Assembly: GCA_937868795.1 (NCBI GenBank)
Contig: CALMNM010000073.1
Span: 1-47,574, forward strand
Source of the DNA: an uncultured Acholeplasma sp.
GTDB lineage: Bacteria; Bacillota_I; Bacilli_A; Acholeplasmatales; Acholeplasmataceae
Direction: 5' to 3'
Length of the DNA: 47,574 nt
Shown here piece by piece: positions 25,365 to 34,133 of this stretch. The notes beneath the pieces were generated by a model. That model worked only from the letters and a program-made list of their open reading frames with translations. It searched no databases and was not told the origin of the DNA. Each line of letters begins with the position of its first letter. Within the stretch, counting starts at the first letter, position 1. The position numbers and the translations under genes are program-made.

Positions 25365-26957
25365 ATGGAAAAAATTGCTTCATTATGCGAAAAAATGGGG
25401 GTTGCTCCAGAAGAGTGTATTCCCTATGGCTTTGACAAGGCCAAAATTGATTTAAAAGTATTAAAGCGGTTAGAGAATAAACGGGATGGCAAACTCATTC
25501 TCGTAACTGCAATCAATCCAACCCCTGCAGGCGAAGGAAAAACGACCGTATCCATCGGTCTTACACAAGGGCTTAAGTACATTGGAAAACACCCTGTTTT
25601 AGCACTTCGTGAACCCTCGCTGGGTCCTGTTTTTGGACTTAAAGGTGGTGCAACCGGTGGTGGTAAATCCACAGTAGTTCCAGAAGATGATATCAATCTT
25701 CATTTTACAGGAGATTTGCATGCAATCACTGCGGCGAACAACTTGCTCGCTGCGCTTATTGATAACCACATGTATCAAGGCAATGAACTCAATTTAGAAA
25801 CCATCACGTGGAAACGTTGCATGGATATGAATGATCGTAACTTAAGAGAAATCGAAACACCCCAGCGTAAAGATGGGTTTGTGATCACGGCAGCGAGTGA
25901 AATCATGGCGATCTTAGCACTGTCGACAGACTTAATGGATTTAAAGCGTCGAATTAATAACATTTTGATTGGTTACAATAAAGATCAACAACCTATCTTC
26001 GTTTCAAATCTCGGTGGTGCAGATGCTTTAGTGTGGCTTCTTAAGGATGCTCTAAACCCCAATTTAGTTCAAACGATTGATGGCGTTCCCACCTTCGTTC
26101 ATGCAGGTCCCTTTGCGAATATTGCACATGGATGTAACTCGATTGTAGCAACTAAGCTAGCGTTAAAACTTGGTGATTATGCCGTGACAGAAGCTGGATT
26201 TGGTGCAGATTTAGGGATGGAAAAATTCTTAGATATCAAAATGCCACATCTTGGTAAAAACGTCGATGCTATTGTCATCGTCACCACACTTCGTGCGTTA
26301 AAATCCCATGGTGGTGCTGAAGATTTTAGTAAACCTGACCTTGAAGCGATGAAGAAAGGATTACCCTTACTCGCCAAGCATTTAACCAATATTAGACGCA
26401 TCGGATTGCCCTATGTCATCGCGGTGAACCATTATTATAATGACGTTGAAGAAGAAGTTTCTTACATCCTTGATTGGGCAAAAACTGAAGGTCATAAGAT
26501 TGCCCTTTGTGATGGATTTGCTAAGGGTGGTGAAGGTATGGTTGATCTCGCGAATATCATCGTCGACATCGCTGAAAAGCCATCCACCATTAACCCCATT
26601 TATACCGCTCAAGATTCACCTAAAGAAAAGATTGAAAAAATCGCGAAAGACATCTATGGTGCAAAAGAAGTGGTTTTCACCAAACGTGCGACAGCTCAAC
26701 TCGAAACTTATGAAGGATTGGGATGGAACTTACCGGTATGTATGGCAAAGACCCCACTTTCCATTACGGGCGATCCCAGCATACATGGCTTACCCGAGCC
26801 CTTTACCTTAACCATTTCTGAAATCAGACCTTCACTTGGTGCGGGTTTCTTAGTGGCACTAACCAAGGGGATTATGGTTATGCCAGGTCTCAATAAGACC
26901 CCTCGTGCATTAGATATCATCATTGATGCGGAAGGTCACGTCACAGATAAGGAGTGA
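25365..26957 (+). CDS. fhs: formate--tetrahydrofolate ligase
   Basis: Fhs makes 10-formyl-THF from formate, THF and ATP. The 530-residue protein is full length, shown by the P-loop region INPTPAGEGKTTVSIGL and the conserved REPSLGPVFGLKGGATGGG. ATG 25365 is chosen with AGGGAG upstream; a longer frame would run through the terminator hairpin. It is followed by folD after 4 bases, with the ribosome binding site overlapping its end. It probably captures formate made by the pflB product upstream, either for C1 supply or, in reverse, for ATP. Confidence 0.97.
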   Translation: MEKIASLCEKMGVAPEECIPYGFDKAKIDLKVLKRLENKRDGKLILVTAINPTPAGEGKTTVSIGLTQGLKYIGKHPVLALREPSLGPVFGLKGGATGGGKSTVVPEDDINLHFTGDLHAITAANNLLAALIDNHMYQGNELNLETITWKRCMDMNDRNLREIETPQRKDGFVITAASEIMAILALSTDLMDLKRRINNILIGYNKDQQPIFVSNLGGADALVWLLKDALNPNLVQTIDGVPTFVHAGPFANIAHGCNSIVATKLALKLGDYAVTEAGFGADLGMEKFLDIKMPHLGKNVDAIVIVTTLRALKSHGGAEDFSKPDLEAMKKGLPLLAKHLTNIRRIGLPYVIAVNHYYNDVEEEVSYILDWAKTEGHKIALCDGFAKGGEGMVDLANIIVDIAEKPSTINPIYTAQDSPKEKIEKIAKDIYGAKEVVFTKRATAQLETYEGLGWNLPVCMAKTPLSITGDPSIHGLPEPFTLTISEIRPSLGAGFLVALTKGIMVMPGLNKTPRALDIIIDAEGHVTDKE

Positions 26958-26961
26958 TCTG

Positions 26962-27813
26962 ATGATCTTACTTGACGGTTTTGCGGTTGCAAATGAACGT
27001 AACTTAGCACTTAAACAACTGACTGATGAACACCTAAGAAAAGGGGAACGACTTCCCAAACTGGCGATCATCTTGATCGGTGATAACCCAGCCTCATTGT
27101 CCTATGTTAAAGGCAAAGGAAAAGCGTGTGCGGTTGCTGGAATTCTTCACGAACTACATCATTTACCAGAAGATACCAAACAAGAAAATGTCGCCGCACT
27201 TATCGAAACACTCAACCAAGATTCTACGGTCGATGGGATGATTTTACAACTCCCCATTCCCAGACATCTCGATGAAGAAGTGTTGATTAATTTGATCAAG
27301 AAAGAAAAAGATGCCGATGGATTCCATGTGATTAACCAAGGGAATCTCTATCAAAAGCGTCCCACCATTGAACCAGCCACACCGAAAGGCATCATGACAC
27401 TTCTTGCCCATTATGACATCAAAATTTCGGGACTAAATGCTGTGATTGTGGGTCGATCCAATATCGTTGGCTTCCCTGTTGCAAGACTCCTCATGGACCA
27501 AGGAGCTACCATCACTGTCTGTCACAGACAGACTAAGGATTTAGGGTTCCATACCAGACAAGCAGACCTGCTCGTGGTTGCCTCCGGGAAACCCCATCTT
27601 GTCACGAAAGACATGGTAAAAGAAGGAGCCATTGTGGTCGATGTTGGTGTCAATCGGGTTGATGGGAAACTGATCGGTGATGTCGACTTTGATGAGGTAA
27701 AAGATATCTGTTCTTACATAACACCGGTACCCAAAGGCGTGGGACCGATGACGATCAACGCACTTCTTGAGAATACTTATAAACTGTATTTGTCACATTC
27801 AAAAGAAGCATAA
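26962..27813 (+). CDS. folD: methylene-THF dehydrogenase / methenyl-THF cyclohydrolase
   Basis: FolD interconverts 10-formyl-, methenyl- and methylene-THF. The protein has 283 residues. ATG 26962 is chosen because AAGGAG at 26949-26954 fits it. The catalytic Tyr-Lys motif is SYVKGKGKA, followed by DGMILQLPIPRH, IVGRSNIVGFPVARLL and ITPVPKGVGPMT. It forms a pair with fhs, and glyA downstream completes the route from formate to serine/glycine carbon. Confidence 0.97.
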   Translation: MILLDGFAVANERNLALKQLTDEHLRKGERLPKLAIILIGDNPASLSYVKGKGKACAVAGILHELHHLPEDTKQENVAALIETLNQDSTVDGMILQLPIPRHLDEEVLINLIKKEKDADGFHVINQGNLYQKRPTIEPATPKGIMTLLAHYDIKISGLNAVIVGRSNIVGFPVARLLMDQGATITVCHRQTKDLGFHTRQADLLVVASGKPHLVTKDMVKEGAIVVDVGVNRVDGKLIGDVDFDEVKDICSYITPVPKGVGPMTINALLENTYKLYLSHSKEA

Positions 27814-27821
27814 ATTTAACC

Positions 27822-27850
27822 TTTACAACCCAACTATTGACTGCTATAAT
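27822..27850 (+). promoter_or_regulatory. riboswitch/ppa leader promoter
   Basis: TTTACA (27822-27827), a 17-base spacer and TATAAT (27845-27850) with extended TGC. The expected start near 27857 puts the riboswitch aptamer at the very 5' end of the RNA. Confidence 0.8.
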
Positions 27851-27862
27851 GTTTATGTATTT

Positions 27863-27936
27863 AATTATCGTATAAGTCATAGCACATGGTGATGACGTCT
27901 CTACCGCAATGCCAAAAGATTGCGACTACGATCATT
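27863..27936 (+). promoter_or_regulatory. purine riboswitch aptamer, guanine type
   Basis: Signature joining segments are all present: TATAA after P1 (27871-27875), GTCTCTACC between P2 and P3 (27897-27905), and GACTA before the P1 3' strand (27924-27928). P3 (GCAAT/ATTGC) and P2 (GTCAT/ATGAC) pair. L2 ends in TGG and L3 starts with GCC, allowing the L2-L3 kissing contact. The specificity base is C (27926), so guanine or hypoxanthine rather than adenine. J2/3 has C where U48 is usual. P1 pairs 27863-27870 with 27929-27936, with one mismatch. Confidence 0.85.
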
Positions 27937-28048
27937 AGACGAATGATAGGGTTGTTTAAAGTTCGTAACCGAAAGGATACTTAAATACAACAAGAAGACC
28001 CTTAGGGGATAGGTAACAAAACGATACCTAATAGGGCTCTTCTTATAG
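27937..28048 (+). ncRNA. structured leader between purine aptamer and terminator
   Basis: Two further hairpins are visible. Hairpin A (27951-27991) has stems GTTG/CAAC and TTTAA/TTAAA and a CC-GAAA-GG tip. Hairpin B (27992-28044) has AAGAAGA/TCTTCTT, CCCT/AGGG and TAGGT/ACCTA. A small hairpin, 27931-27936 with 27942-27947, competes with P1. AGGGTTGTT (27948-27956) could pair with AACACCCT (28049-28056), forming an antiterminator. The 112-base insert is unusual for a purine riboswitch. Confidence 0.55.
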
Positions 28049-28075
28049 AACACCCTCTTTTTGGGTGTTTTTTTT
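28049..28075 (+). terminator. leader terminator upstream of ppa
   Basis: A 7-bp stem AACACCC/GGGTGTT with a T run of eight, 52 bases before the ppa start. It is probably the switchable output of the purine riboswitch. Confidence 0.85.
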
Positions 28076-28127
28076 CGGGTCAAAGATGATAAAATGGTAA
28101 TGAACATAAAAAAGGAGTCCTGATCTC

Positions 28128-28658
28128 ATGAATATATGGCATGATATCGATCCATCGCGTATCCAGCCGGATCACTTTATCGCATGTATCGAAATTTCCA
28201 AAGGTAGTAAGAAAAAATACGAACTTGACAAAGAGACAGGCATGATCATTTTAGATCGTATCCTCTTCACGTCCACCCACTATCCAGCCAATTATGGATT
28301 TATTCCAAGAACCTATGCTGGTGACAATGACCCCCTTGACGTCTTAGTACTATGTCAAGAAGATATTGAACCCTTAAGTTTGGTCCATTGTTATCCCATC
28401 GGTGTCATGAAGATGATCGATTCTGATGAAATTGATGAAAAGATCATCGCGATTCCCTTTGGGGATCCCTCCCTCGCTCAATATAAGGATATTGGTGAAT
28501 TACCTGCACATTTACTGACAGAAATGGGACACTTTTTCGAAGTGTACAAATCACTTGAAGGTAAGAAAACGTATATCCTTGATATCGAAGGTAGAGAAGC
28601 AGCACAAAAAATCATTGCACAAAGCATTAAGACATATAATGAAAAATTTAGTAAGTAA
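28128..28658 (+). CDS. ppa: inorganic pyrophosphatase (family I)
   Basis: Ppa hydrolyses pyrophosphate to two phosphates, pulling biosynthetic reactions forward. The 176-residue soluble protein has the family I motifs FTSTHYPANYGFIPRTYAGD and the metal site DNDPLDVLVL. AAAGGAG precedes ATG 28128. A terminator and guanine-type riboswitch lie upstream and no other clear promoter was found, so its expression is probably tied to purine level. Phosphoribosyltransferases and other nucleotide enzymes release PPi, which may be the reason. Confidence 0.94.
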   Translation: MNIWHDIDPSRIQPDHFIACIEISKGSKKKYELDKETGMIILDRILFTSTHYPANYGFIPRTYAGDNDPLDVLVLCQEDIEPLSLVHCYPIGVMKMIDSDEIDEKIIAIPFGDPSLAQYKDIGELPAHLLTEMGHFFEVYKSLEGKKTYILDIEGREAAQKIIAQSIKTYNEKFSK

Positions 28659-28672
28659 AGGATGTTTAAACT

Positions 28673-29392
28673 ATGGGAAGAGCATTTGAAGTACGTAAAG
28701 TGGCCATGGCCAAATCGGCTGCGGTCAAAAGTAAACTCTATGCCAAATATGGAAGAGAAATCTACTTAGCTGCAAAATCAGGAAGTCCTGATCCAGACAC
28801 CAACCAAACCTTAAAGCGCATGATCGAAAAGGCGAAAAGAGAACAAGTACCCGCCGATGTCATCAAGCGTAATATCGATAAAGCTAAAGGTGGCGGTGAA
28901 GATAATGTCACTCAAGTTCGATATGAAGGTTTTGGTCCAGGGAGCTCACAACTCATCGTTGAATGCTATACGGATAACGTCAATCGTACCATTTCCGAAG
29001 TGAGAAATTGCTTCACGAAAACCGGAGGTAAACTTGGAATTTCAGGATCTGTTATTCATCAGTTTACCCACAGTGCTGTGTTCTCAATGAAGGGCATTAC
29101 TGAAGATGAAGTGTTAGAGATTCTTGTCCTCAACGATCTTGATGTCAGCGATATCGAAACCGATGAAGAAGGGGTCACCATTTATAGTGATGCGACCAAT
29201 TTCAATGCGATTCGTACGGCATTTAGTGAAGCGAGACCTGACTTGGATTATGACACCGAAGAAATCATGTGGTTACCCATCATGGAAACGACACTTGATG
29301 ACAACGAAGATCTAGAAAAGTTTGAACGTCTGATGAATATGCTCAATGAACTTGATGATGTTCAAGATGTTTATCACAATGTTTCCTTATAA
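28673..29392 (+). CDS. YebC/PmpR-family protein (YeeN/YeeI subgroup)
   Basis: This 239-residue member of the YebC/PmpR family has the start GRAFEVRKVAMAKSAAVKSK, which marks the YeeN/YeeI subgroup rather than classical YebC. Older annotations call these transcription regulators; more recent work assigns YebC-type proteins a role in translation of difficult (proline-rich) sequences. Conserved features include YEGFGPG and the mid-domain CFTKTGGKLG. It follows ppa after 14 bases with AAAGGA upstream, so it is likely co-transcribed and under the same riboswitch. Confidence 0.92.
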   Translation: MGRAFEVRKVAMAKSAAVKSKLYAKYGREIYLAAKSGSPDPDTNQTLKRMIEKAKREQVPADVIKRNIDKAKGGGEDNVTQVRYEGFGPGSSQLIVECYTDNVNRTISEVRNCFTKTGGKLGISGSVIHQFTHSAVFSMKGITEDEVLEILVLNDLDVSDIETDEEGVTIYSDATNFNAIRTAFSEARPDLDYDTEEIMWLPIMETTLDDNEDLEKFERLMNMLNELDDVQDVYHNVSL

Positions 29393-29444
29393 AGACGATT
29401 TATAAATTGAGAAAATTAAGGTTAATTATTGTTAAAAATTAAAC

Positions 29445-29480
29445 AAAAGACGGTCTTCCATTCGTTGGAAACTGTCTTTT
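29445..29480 (+). terminator. terminator after the YebC-family gene
   Basis: AAAAGAC/GTCTTTT and TTCCA/TGGAA stems around a TTCG-containing loop, ending in T4. It is A/T-flanked on both sides. Confidence 0.8.
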
Positions 29481-29505
29481 CATTTGCTCTTTATTATGTT
29501 ATAAT
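29477..29505 (+). promoter_or_regulatory. glyA promoter
   Basis: TTTTCA (weak -35), a 17-base spacer, and TATAAT at 29500-29505 with extended TGT. Confidence 0.65.
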
Positions 29506-29533
29506 AACCTAAGGAAATCACGAGGAGGACAGA

Positions 29534-30787
29534 ATGAACTTATCACATATTGATCCAATCATCGATGCTTTGATTCTTAAAGAAAAGGATCGTCAAGAAG
29601 CGCATATCGAATTGATTGCTTCTGAAAACTTTGTTTCACAAGCAGTATTGGATGCTCAAGGTTCGATTCTGACCAACAAATACGCTGAGGGCTACCCGAA
29701 GAAGCGCTATTATGGTGGCTGCGAGTTTGTTGATGAAATAGAAGCTTTAGCAATAGAACGATTAAAGACACTTTTTGGGGCGAAATTTGTCAATGTTCAA
29801 CCCCATTCAGGATCTCAAGCCAACATGGCAGCCTATATGGCATTGTTATCTCCGGGAGATAAGATTTTAGGGATGTCACTTGCTGAAGGTGGACATTTAA
29901 CACATGGTTTTAACCTCAATTTTTCCGGAAAACTCTACCAATCCTTTTTCTATGGCGTCGACGAGAAGACCGAAAGAATTGATTATGACCATGTCTTAGA
30001 ACTCGCAAAAGAGATCAAGCCACGACTGATTGTCGCTGGTGCTTCCGCTTATTCAAGAATCATTGACTTTAAGCGCTTTAGAGAGATTGCTGACGAAGTT
30101 GGTGCATACTTACTCGTTGATATGGCACATATCGCAGGGTTGGTTGCTGCTGGACTTCATCCATCACCTCTCCCCTACGCGCATGTTGTAACCTCAACGA
30201 CACACAAAACTCTGCGAGGACCCCGTGGCGGAATCATCTTAACCAATGATGAAGAAGTTGCAAAAAAAGTAGACAAAGCAGTATTCCCTGGCATGCAAGG
30301 TGGACCTCTCATGCATGTGATTGCTGCCAAAGCTGTTGCATTCCATGAAGCATTATCACCTAAGTTTATCGAATACCAAACACAAGTGATCAAAAATGCT
30401 CAAGCCTTAGCCAAGGCGATGACAGATCTTGGATATCGTGTCGTCAGTGGTGGAACCGATAATCATTTAATGCTCATTGATATTAAAGGAAAACTTGGGA
30501 TTACTGGATTAGACGCGGAAAGACTTTTAGGAAAAGTGGCAATAACTTGCAACAAGAATGGGCTCCCATTCGACAAAGAAAAACCTGCATATGCATCAGG
30601 CATCCGTTTAGGTACACCTGCAGTTACAACGCGCGGCTTTAAAGAAGATGACATGACAAAAATAGCATATTGGATTGATCGAGCATTGTCTCACAAAGAT
30701 GAACCCGAAGTTCTTGAACAAATCCATCATGAAGTCACGCTTCTCACACAACAATATCCACTTTACAGGAAGGAAATCGAGCGATGA
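29534..30787 (+). CDS. glyA: serine hydroxymethyltransferase
   Basis: GlyA interconverts serine and glycine with methylene-THF. The 417-residue PLP enzyme is full length. It has the start [10 protein letters not shown], the substrate region [15 protein letters not shown] and the PLP lysine in [19 protein letters not shown] precedes the ATG. It overlaps rnfC by ATGA, so the Rnf operon is transcribed from the glyA promoter or from within glyA. It completes the C1 set with fhs and folD. Confidence 0.97.
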   Translation: MNLSHIDPIIDALILKEKDRQEAHIELIASENFVSQAVLDAQGSILTNKYAEGYPKKRYYGGCEFVDEIEALAIERLKTLFGAKFVNVQPHSGSQANMAAYMALLSPGDKILGMSLAEGGHLTHGFNLNFSGKLYQSFFYGVDEKTERIDYDHVLELAKEIKPRLIVAGASAYSRIIDFKRFREIADEVGAYLLVDMAHIAGLVAAGLHPSPLPYAHVVTSTTHKTLRGPRGGIILTNDEEVAKKVDKAVFPGMQGGPLMHVIAAKAVAFHEALSPKFIEYQTQVIKNAQALAKAMTDLGYRVVSGGTDNHLMLIDIKGKLGITGLDAERLLGKVAITCNKNGLPFDKEKPAYASGIRLGTPAVTTRGFKEDDMTKIAYWIDRALSHKDEPEVLEQIHHEVTLLTQQYPLYRKEIER

Positions 30788-32082
30788 TTGAAAAAACACG
30801 ATATATCCCAGACGGGAAGAAGCAACTCAAAGAATTACCCATACTTCACTACTTAGACGCTGATTACGTTTATTACCCTGTCACCTCACAGCGTTGTCCT
30901 GATGGTGTCACCTGCGTCAGAGGTGGACAATTTGTCAAAGTCGGCGAAGTCGTTGGTACACGAAAAGGTGCGTTCTTTGAACAACCCATGCACGCTACGG
31001 TAAGCGGTGAAGTTGTGGGTTACGAAAAACACATCGATAATAGTGGAAAAATGGTCGATTGCTTAATCGTTAAAAACGATAAAAAATATGAACTCCATGA
31101 ATCCATTAAAGAACGCTCTGACGAAGAGATTGATGCTCTTACGAAAGAAGACTTCATCCAAATCATCAAAGATGCAGGTCTGGTTGGTTTAGGAGGCAGT
31201 GCATTTCCTACCTACATTAAACTTGAAACCAAAGATCCCATCGATGTTGTCATCGCCAATGGTGTTGAATGTGAACCCAACTTGATTGCTGACTACTCAC
31301 TGATGATGAATAATCCTAGAGAAGTCATTAAAGGATTAATTTATGCGATGAAAGCTTCTGGTGCAAAACGTGGGGTCATCGCCATCAAAAAGAAATATAA
31401 AGAAATTGAAGAACGTTTAAAATTTGTTCTTCAAGAATTTACTGATTATGATATCAAAGTCGCAACCGTAGGTAATTTCTACCCTCAAGGTTGGGAACTT
31501 GCCATGATCAAAAACGCTCTTGGCATTAAAATTCCTCAAGGGGAATTGTTATCCAAATATGGGGTGTTAAATTTCAACGTATCGACACTCCAAAGTATCT
31601 ACAATGCGGTCAAAAAAGATATTCCCGTACTCGAAAGACTCTTCACCATCAGTGGTGATGGTGTTGAAAATAAGAGTTTTAGAGCACGAATTGGTACATT
31701 GGTATCAGATCTTATTGAAATTGCGGGTGGTTATAAAGACGAACATCTACCCAAGGTGATGATCCTTGGTGGACCCATGATGGGGACGAATATTCAACAA
31801 GATGACATCGTGATGACCCATACGACAACGAGCCTCATCGTACTCAATGATGTCCAAGAAAAAGAAGAACCTTGTATCCACTGTGCTTCATGTGTCTATT
31901 CTTGTCCAGTCCAAATACAACCCACTCAAATCATGAATGCATATAAAACACGAGATAAAGAAATCTTGAAGACACTTGAAGTAAGTAAATGCATCGAATG
32001 TGGCTTATGTTCATATGTATGCCCATCAAAGATTCATTTGACTGAATACATGCGTCTTGGCAAGAAATTCGCAGCGAAATAG
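30784..32082 (+). CDS. rnfC: Rnf complex subunit RnfC
   Basis: RnfC is the peripheral NADH-side subunit of the Rnf ferredoxin:NAD oxidoreductase, which couples electron flow to Na+ or H+ pumping. The 432-residue protein has the flavin/NADH-binding region with [16 protein letters not shown] and [10 protein letters not shown]. Two [4Fe-4S] motifs follow at the C-terminus: [12 protein letters not shown] from residue 364 and [12 protein letters not shown] from residue 403. It is coupled to glyA by an ATGA overlap and begins the rnf gene run. Confidence 0.96.
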   Translation: MIEKTRYIPDGKKQLKELPILHYLDADYVYYPVTSQRCPDGVTCVRGGQFVKVGEVVGTRKGAFFEQPMHATVSGEVVGYEKHIDNSGKMVDCLIVKNDKKYELHESIKERSDEEIDALTKEDFIQIIKDAGLVGLGGSAFPTYIKLETKDPIDVVIANGVECEPNLIADYSLMMNNPREVIKGLIYAMKASGAKRGVIAIKKKYKEIEERLKFVLQEFTDYDIKVATVGNFYPQGWELAMIKNALGIKIPQGELLSKYGVLNFNVSTLQSIYNAVKKDIPVLERLFTISGDGVENKSFRARIGTLVSDLIEIAGGYKDEHLPKVMILGGPMMGTNIQQDDIVMTHTTTSLIVLNDVQEKEEPCIHCASCVYSCPVQIQPTQIMNAYKTRDKEILKTLEVSKCIECGLCSYVCPSKIHLTEYMRLGKKFAAK

Positions 32083-32094
32083 GAGGAAAAACAC

Positions 32095-33171
32095 ATGCAA
32101 ACAATAAAAAAGACAAGTCCCTATATTCGTAAAGATATTAGTACAAAGCGCATGATGGTTGACGTGCTTATTGCACTAATCCCTGTCGTTGCCTTCGCCA
32201 TTTTCCGTTTTGGATGGGATGCAATTATCCGAATCCTGCTTTCATTAGTGATCATGATTGGATTTGAAGGATTGATTTTTGGTATGACACATAAACCCGG
32301 GAAAGTAGAGGGGAAATGGGCAAAGATCAAATCTAGATATGCCGATTACACGATTAACAATATCACAGCACCAGCAGTGAGTGCGATTATTTTCGCCATG
32401 ATTATCCCACCAAAACTTCCACTCTATGCTGTTTTTATCGGGGCAACATTTGCTATTGTCGTGGTAAAAATGTTATTTGGTGGCTTGGGAGCTAATATTT
32501 TTAACGTAGCTGCTGCTGGACGTAGATTTATCTCTATTGCACTCACGGCCTTTTTTGCCAACGCCTATGTGGGCATCGATTTAGTTGCAGGAGCAACTCC
32601 GCTTGGGGCATTAAAAAACTCATTAGGGTTCCCTTCGGTACTTAACAGTTATTCATTCATCGATGTTATTTTCGGTAACATTCCTGGAACCATGGGTGAA
32701 ATTAATGCGATTGCAATACTCATTGGACTCACCTATCTATTAATTAGAAAAACTATCGATTATCGCGTGGTTCTTTCAACTGCACTTACATTTGTAATAC
32801 TCATCAGCATCGTGGGATTAGCAAAATATCCAGATGACTGGATGCGATTTGTTTTCTACAATCTATTTACTGGTGGACTTTTATTTGGTTTAACATTCAT
32901 GGTTACCGATCCTGTCACCTCGCCTGTCACACGACCTGGGCGTTGGATTTATGGATTAATTATCGGAACATTGGTTGTTATAATCCGAACCTTTGGCGCA
33001 TCTGCTGAGGGTGTTGCTGCATCGCTATTACTCGCAAATATGTTTGTTCCACTTATCGATTATCCCAAATGGGCAAGCAATAAAGTGAAACCTGCATTAG
33101 TCATCAGTTATGTCGTTGTGATTCTTATCTTTAGCGCAGTGGTATACTTCGGAGCAGGAGGTACCTTCTAG
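32095..33171 (+). CDS. rnfD: Rnf complex subunit RnfD
   Basis: RnfD is an integral membrane subunit with covalently bound FMN. The 358-residue protein has about nine or ten hydrophobic helices. The flavinylation motif is visible as DLVAGATPLGA, where Thr takes FMN from ApbE. GGAGG precedes ATG 32095, and the stop codon overlaps the rnfG start by one base. MVTDPVTSPVTRPGRW near the C-terminus is typical of the family. Confidence 0.95.
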   Translation: MQTIKKTSPYIRKDISTKRMMVDVLIALIPVVAFAIFRFGWDAIIRILLSLVIMIGFEGLIFGMTHKPGKVEGKWAKIKSRYADYTINNITAPAVSAIIFAMIIPPKLPLYAVFIGATFAIVVVKMLFGGLGANIFNVAAAGRRFISIALTAFFANAYVGIDLVAGATPLGALKNSLGFPSVLNSYSFIDVIFGNIPGTMGEINAIAILIGLTYLLIRKTIDYRVVLSTALTFVILISIVGLAKYPDDWMRFVFYNLFTGGLLFGLTFMVTDPVTSPVTRPGRWIYGLIIGTLVVIIRTFGASAEGVAASLLLANMFVPLIDYPKWASNKVKPALVISYVVVILIFSAVVYFGAGGTF

Positions 33172-34133
33172 TGAAAAATTTTAAAAATACAATGGCTCAT
33201 TACACACTTGTCTTAACATTGGTTGCCATCGTCTGTGGACTATTGATTGGCACCGTTAATGCCATCACAGCACCCATCATTGAAGCGAATGTGCTTAAGG
33301 CAAAAGTAGAAGCTTATGAAAGAGTATTACCAGGAATTGAATCATTTGAAGAACTTGATTTATTGGACACTGATCCCGACACCATCCAAAGTAAAGTCAT
33401 TGCTAAAGATGGAAGCGATGCGATTATTGGTTACATTTATGAAGTTTATGGAACGAATAAGTTCGGATTCATGCGTATCGTTGTCAGCGTAAGCACATCA
33501 GGAACTATCTTAGGCGCTGATTTCATTGGAATAAATCAAACGTATCAAGTGGAAGGAACAAAATCAAATCTTCAATCGTTTGTAGGAGCAACCGTCTCTG
33601 AAGTAACTCCTGTGGGTGATATTATTGCCGGAGCGACGGGTAGTTTAACCACACTTACTGCCTTATTAAACGATGTAGCGACATCCCATGCAAATACTGT
33701 AGTGGGTCCCGATGATCCCCTTATTGCATGGTTTGGTGAAGGCTATACGATGGAAGAAGATACATCCTTTACTCCAACCGACAAAGTGTTATTAAAGATG
33801 ATTGTTAAAGATGAAAACGATACGGTCATCGGAGCTTATTATCATCTTCGCGGATCAGGAATTAAGAGCAGTGAAGAGGGTTCAACAGGAATCATCAACC
33901 TTTATATTGGATTAAGTAATGATGGAACCATTTTAGGTATCGATTTGCCTAAAGATGAATATGGACACACCACCAACAATGCATATTATCCAAAAGTTGT
34001 CAATTATGCACAGTCTCTTGTTGGGGACAATATTGCATCATTTGATGGTCAAGATGATTTAGCATCAGGAGCATCTAACTCTCGAGCACTTGTTGATTTA
34101 TTACTTACAGCGTTAGGGGGTATCCTTGAATGA
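33171..34133 (+). CDS. rnfG: Rnf complex subunit RnfG, enlarged with two FMN-binding-type domains
   Basis: RnfG carries covalent FMN on the outer side of the membrane. One N-terminal anchor helix (about residues 12-34) is followed by an FMN-binding domain with GDIIAGATGSLTTL, in which Thr is the likely flavin site. A second, related domain follows with DDLASGASNSRAL, where Ser replaces Thr. Total length is 320 residues, against about 180-220 in usual RnfG. GTG 33171 is used, overlapping the rnfD stop. Whether the second site is flavinylated is open, since ApbE can use Ser in some proteins. Confidence 0.9.
   Translation: MKNFKNTMAHYTLVLTLVAIVCGLLIGTVNAITAPIIEANVLKAKVEAYERVLPGIESFEELDLLDTDPDTIQSKVIAKDGSDAIIGYIYEVYGTNKFGFMRIVVSVSTSGTILGADFIGINQTYQVEGTKSNLQSFVGATVSEVTPVGDIIAGATGSLTTLTALLNDVATSHANTVVGPDDPLIAWFGEGYTMEEDTSFTPTDKVLLKMIVKDENDTVIGAYYHLRGSGIKSSEEGSTGIINLYIGLSNDGTILGIDLPKDEYGHTTNNAYYPKVVNYAQSLVGDNIASFDGQDDLASGASNSRALVDLLLTALGGILE

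Noticed and set aside
24856-26923. Several minus-strand open frames over pflA and fhs
   Set aside because: They are shadows of highly conserved genes and lack ribosome binding sites and family features.
27857-28075. 6S RNA, tmRNA or SRP RNA between folD and ppa
   Set aside because: The 5' part has all joining segments of a purine riboswitch and the ends do not form the long closed stem of 6S RNA; SRP RNA is found at 40053.
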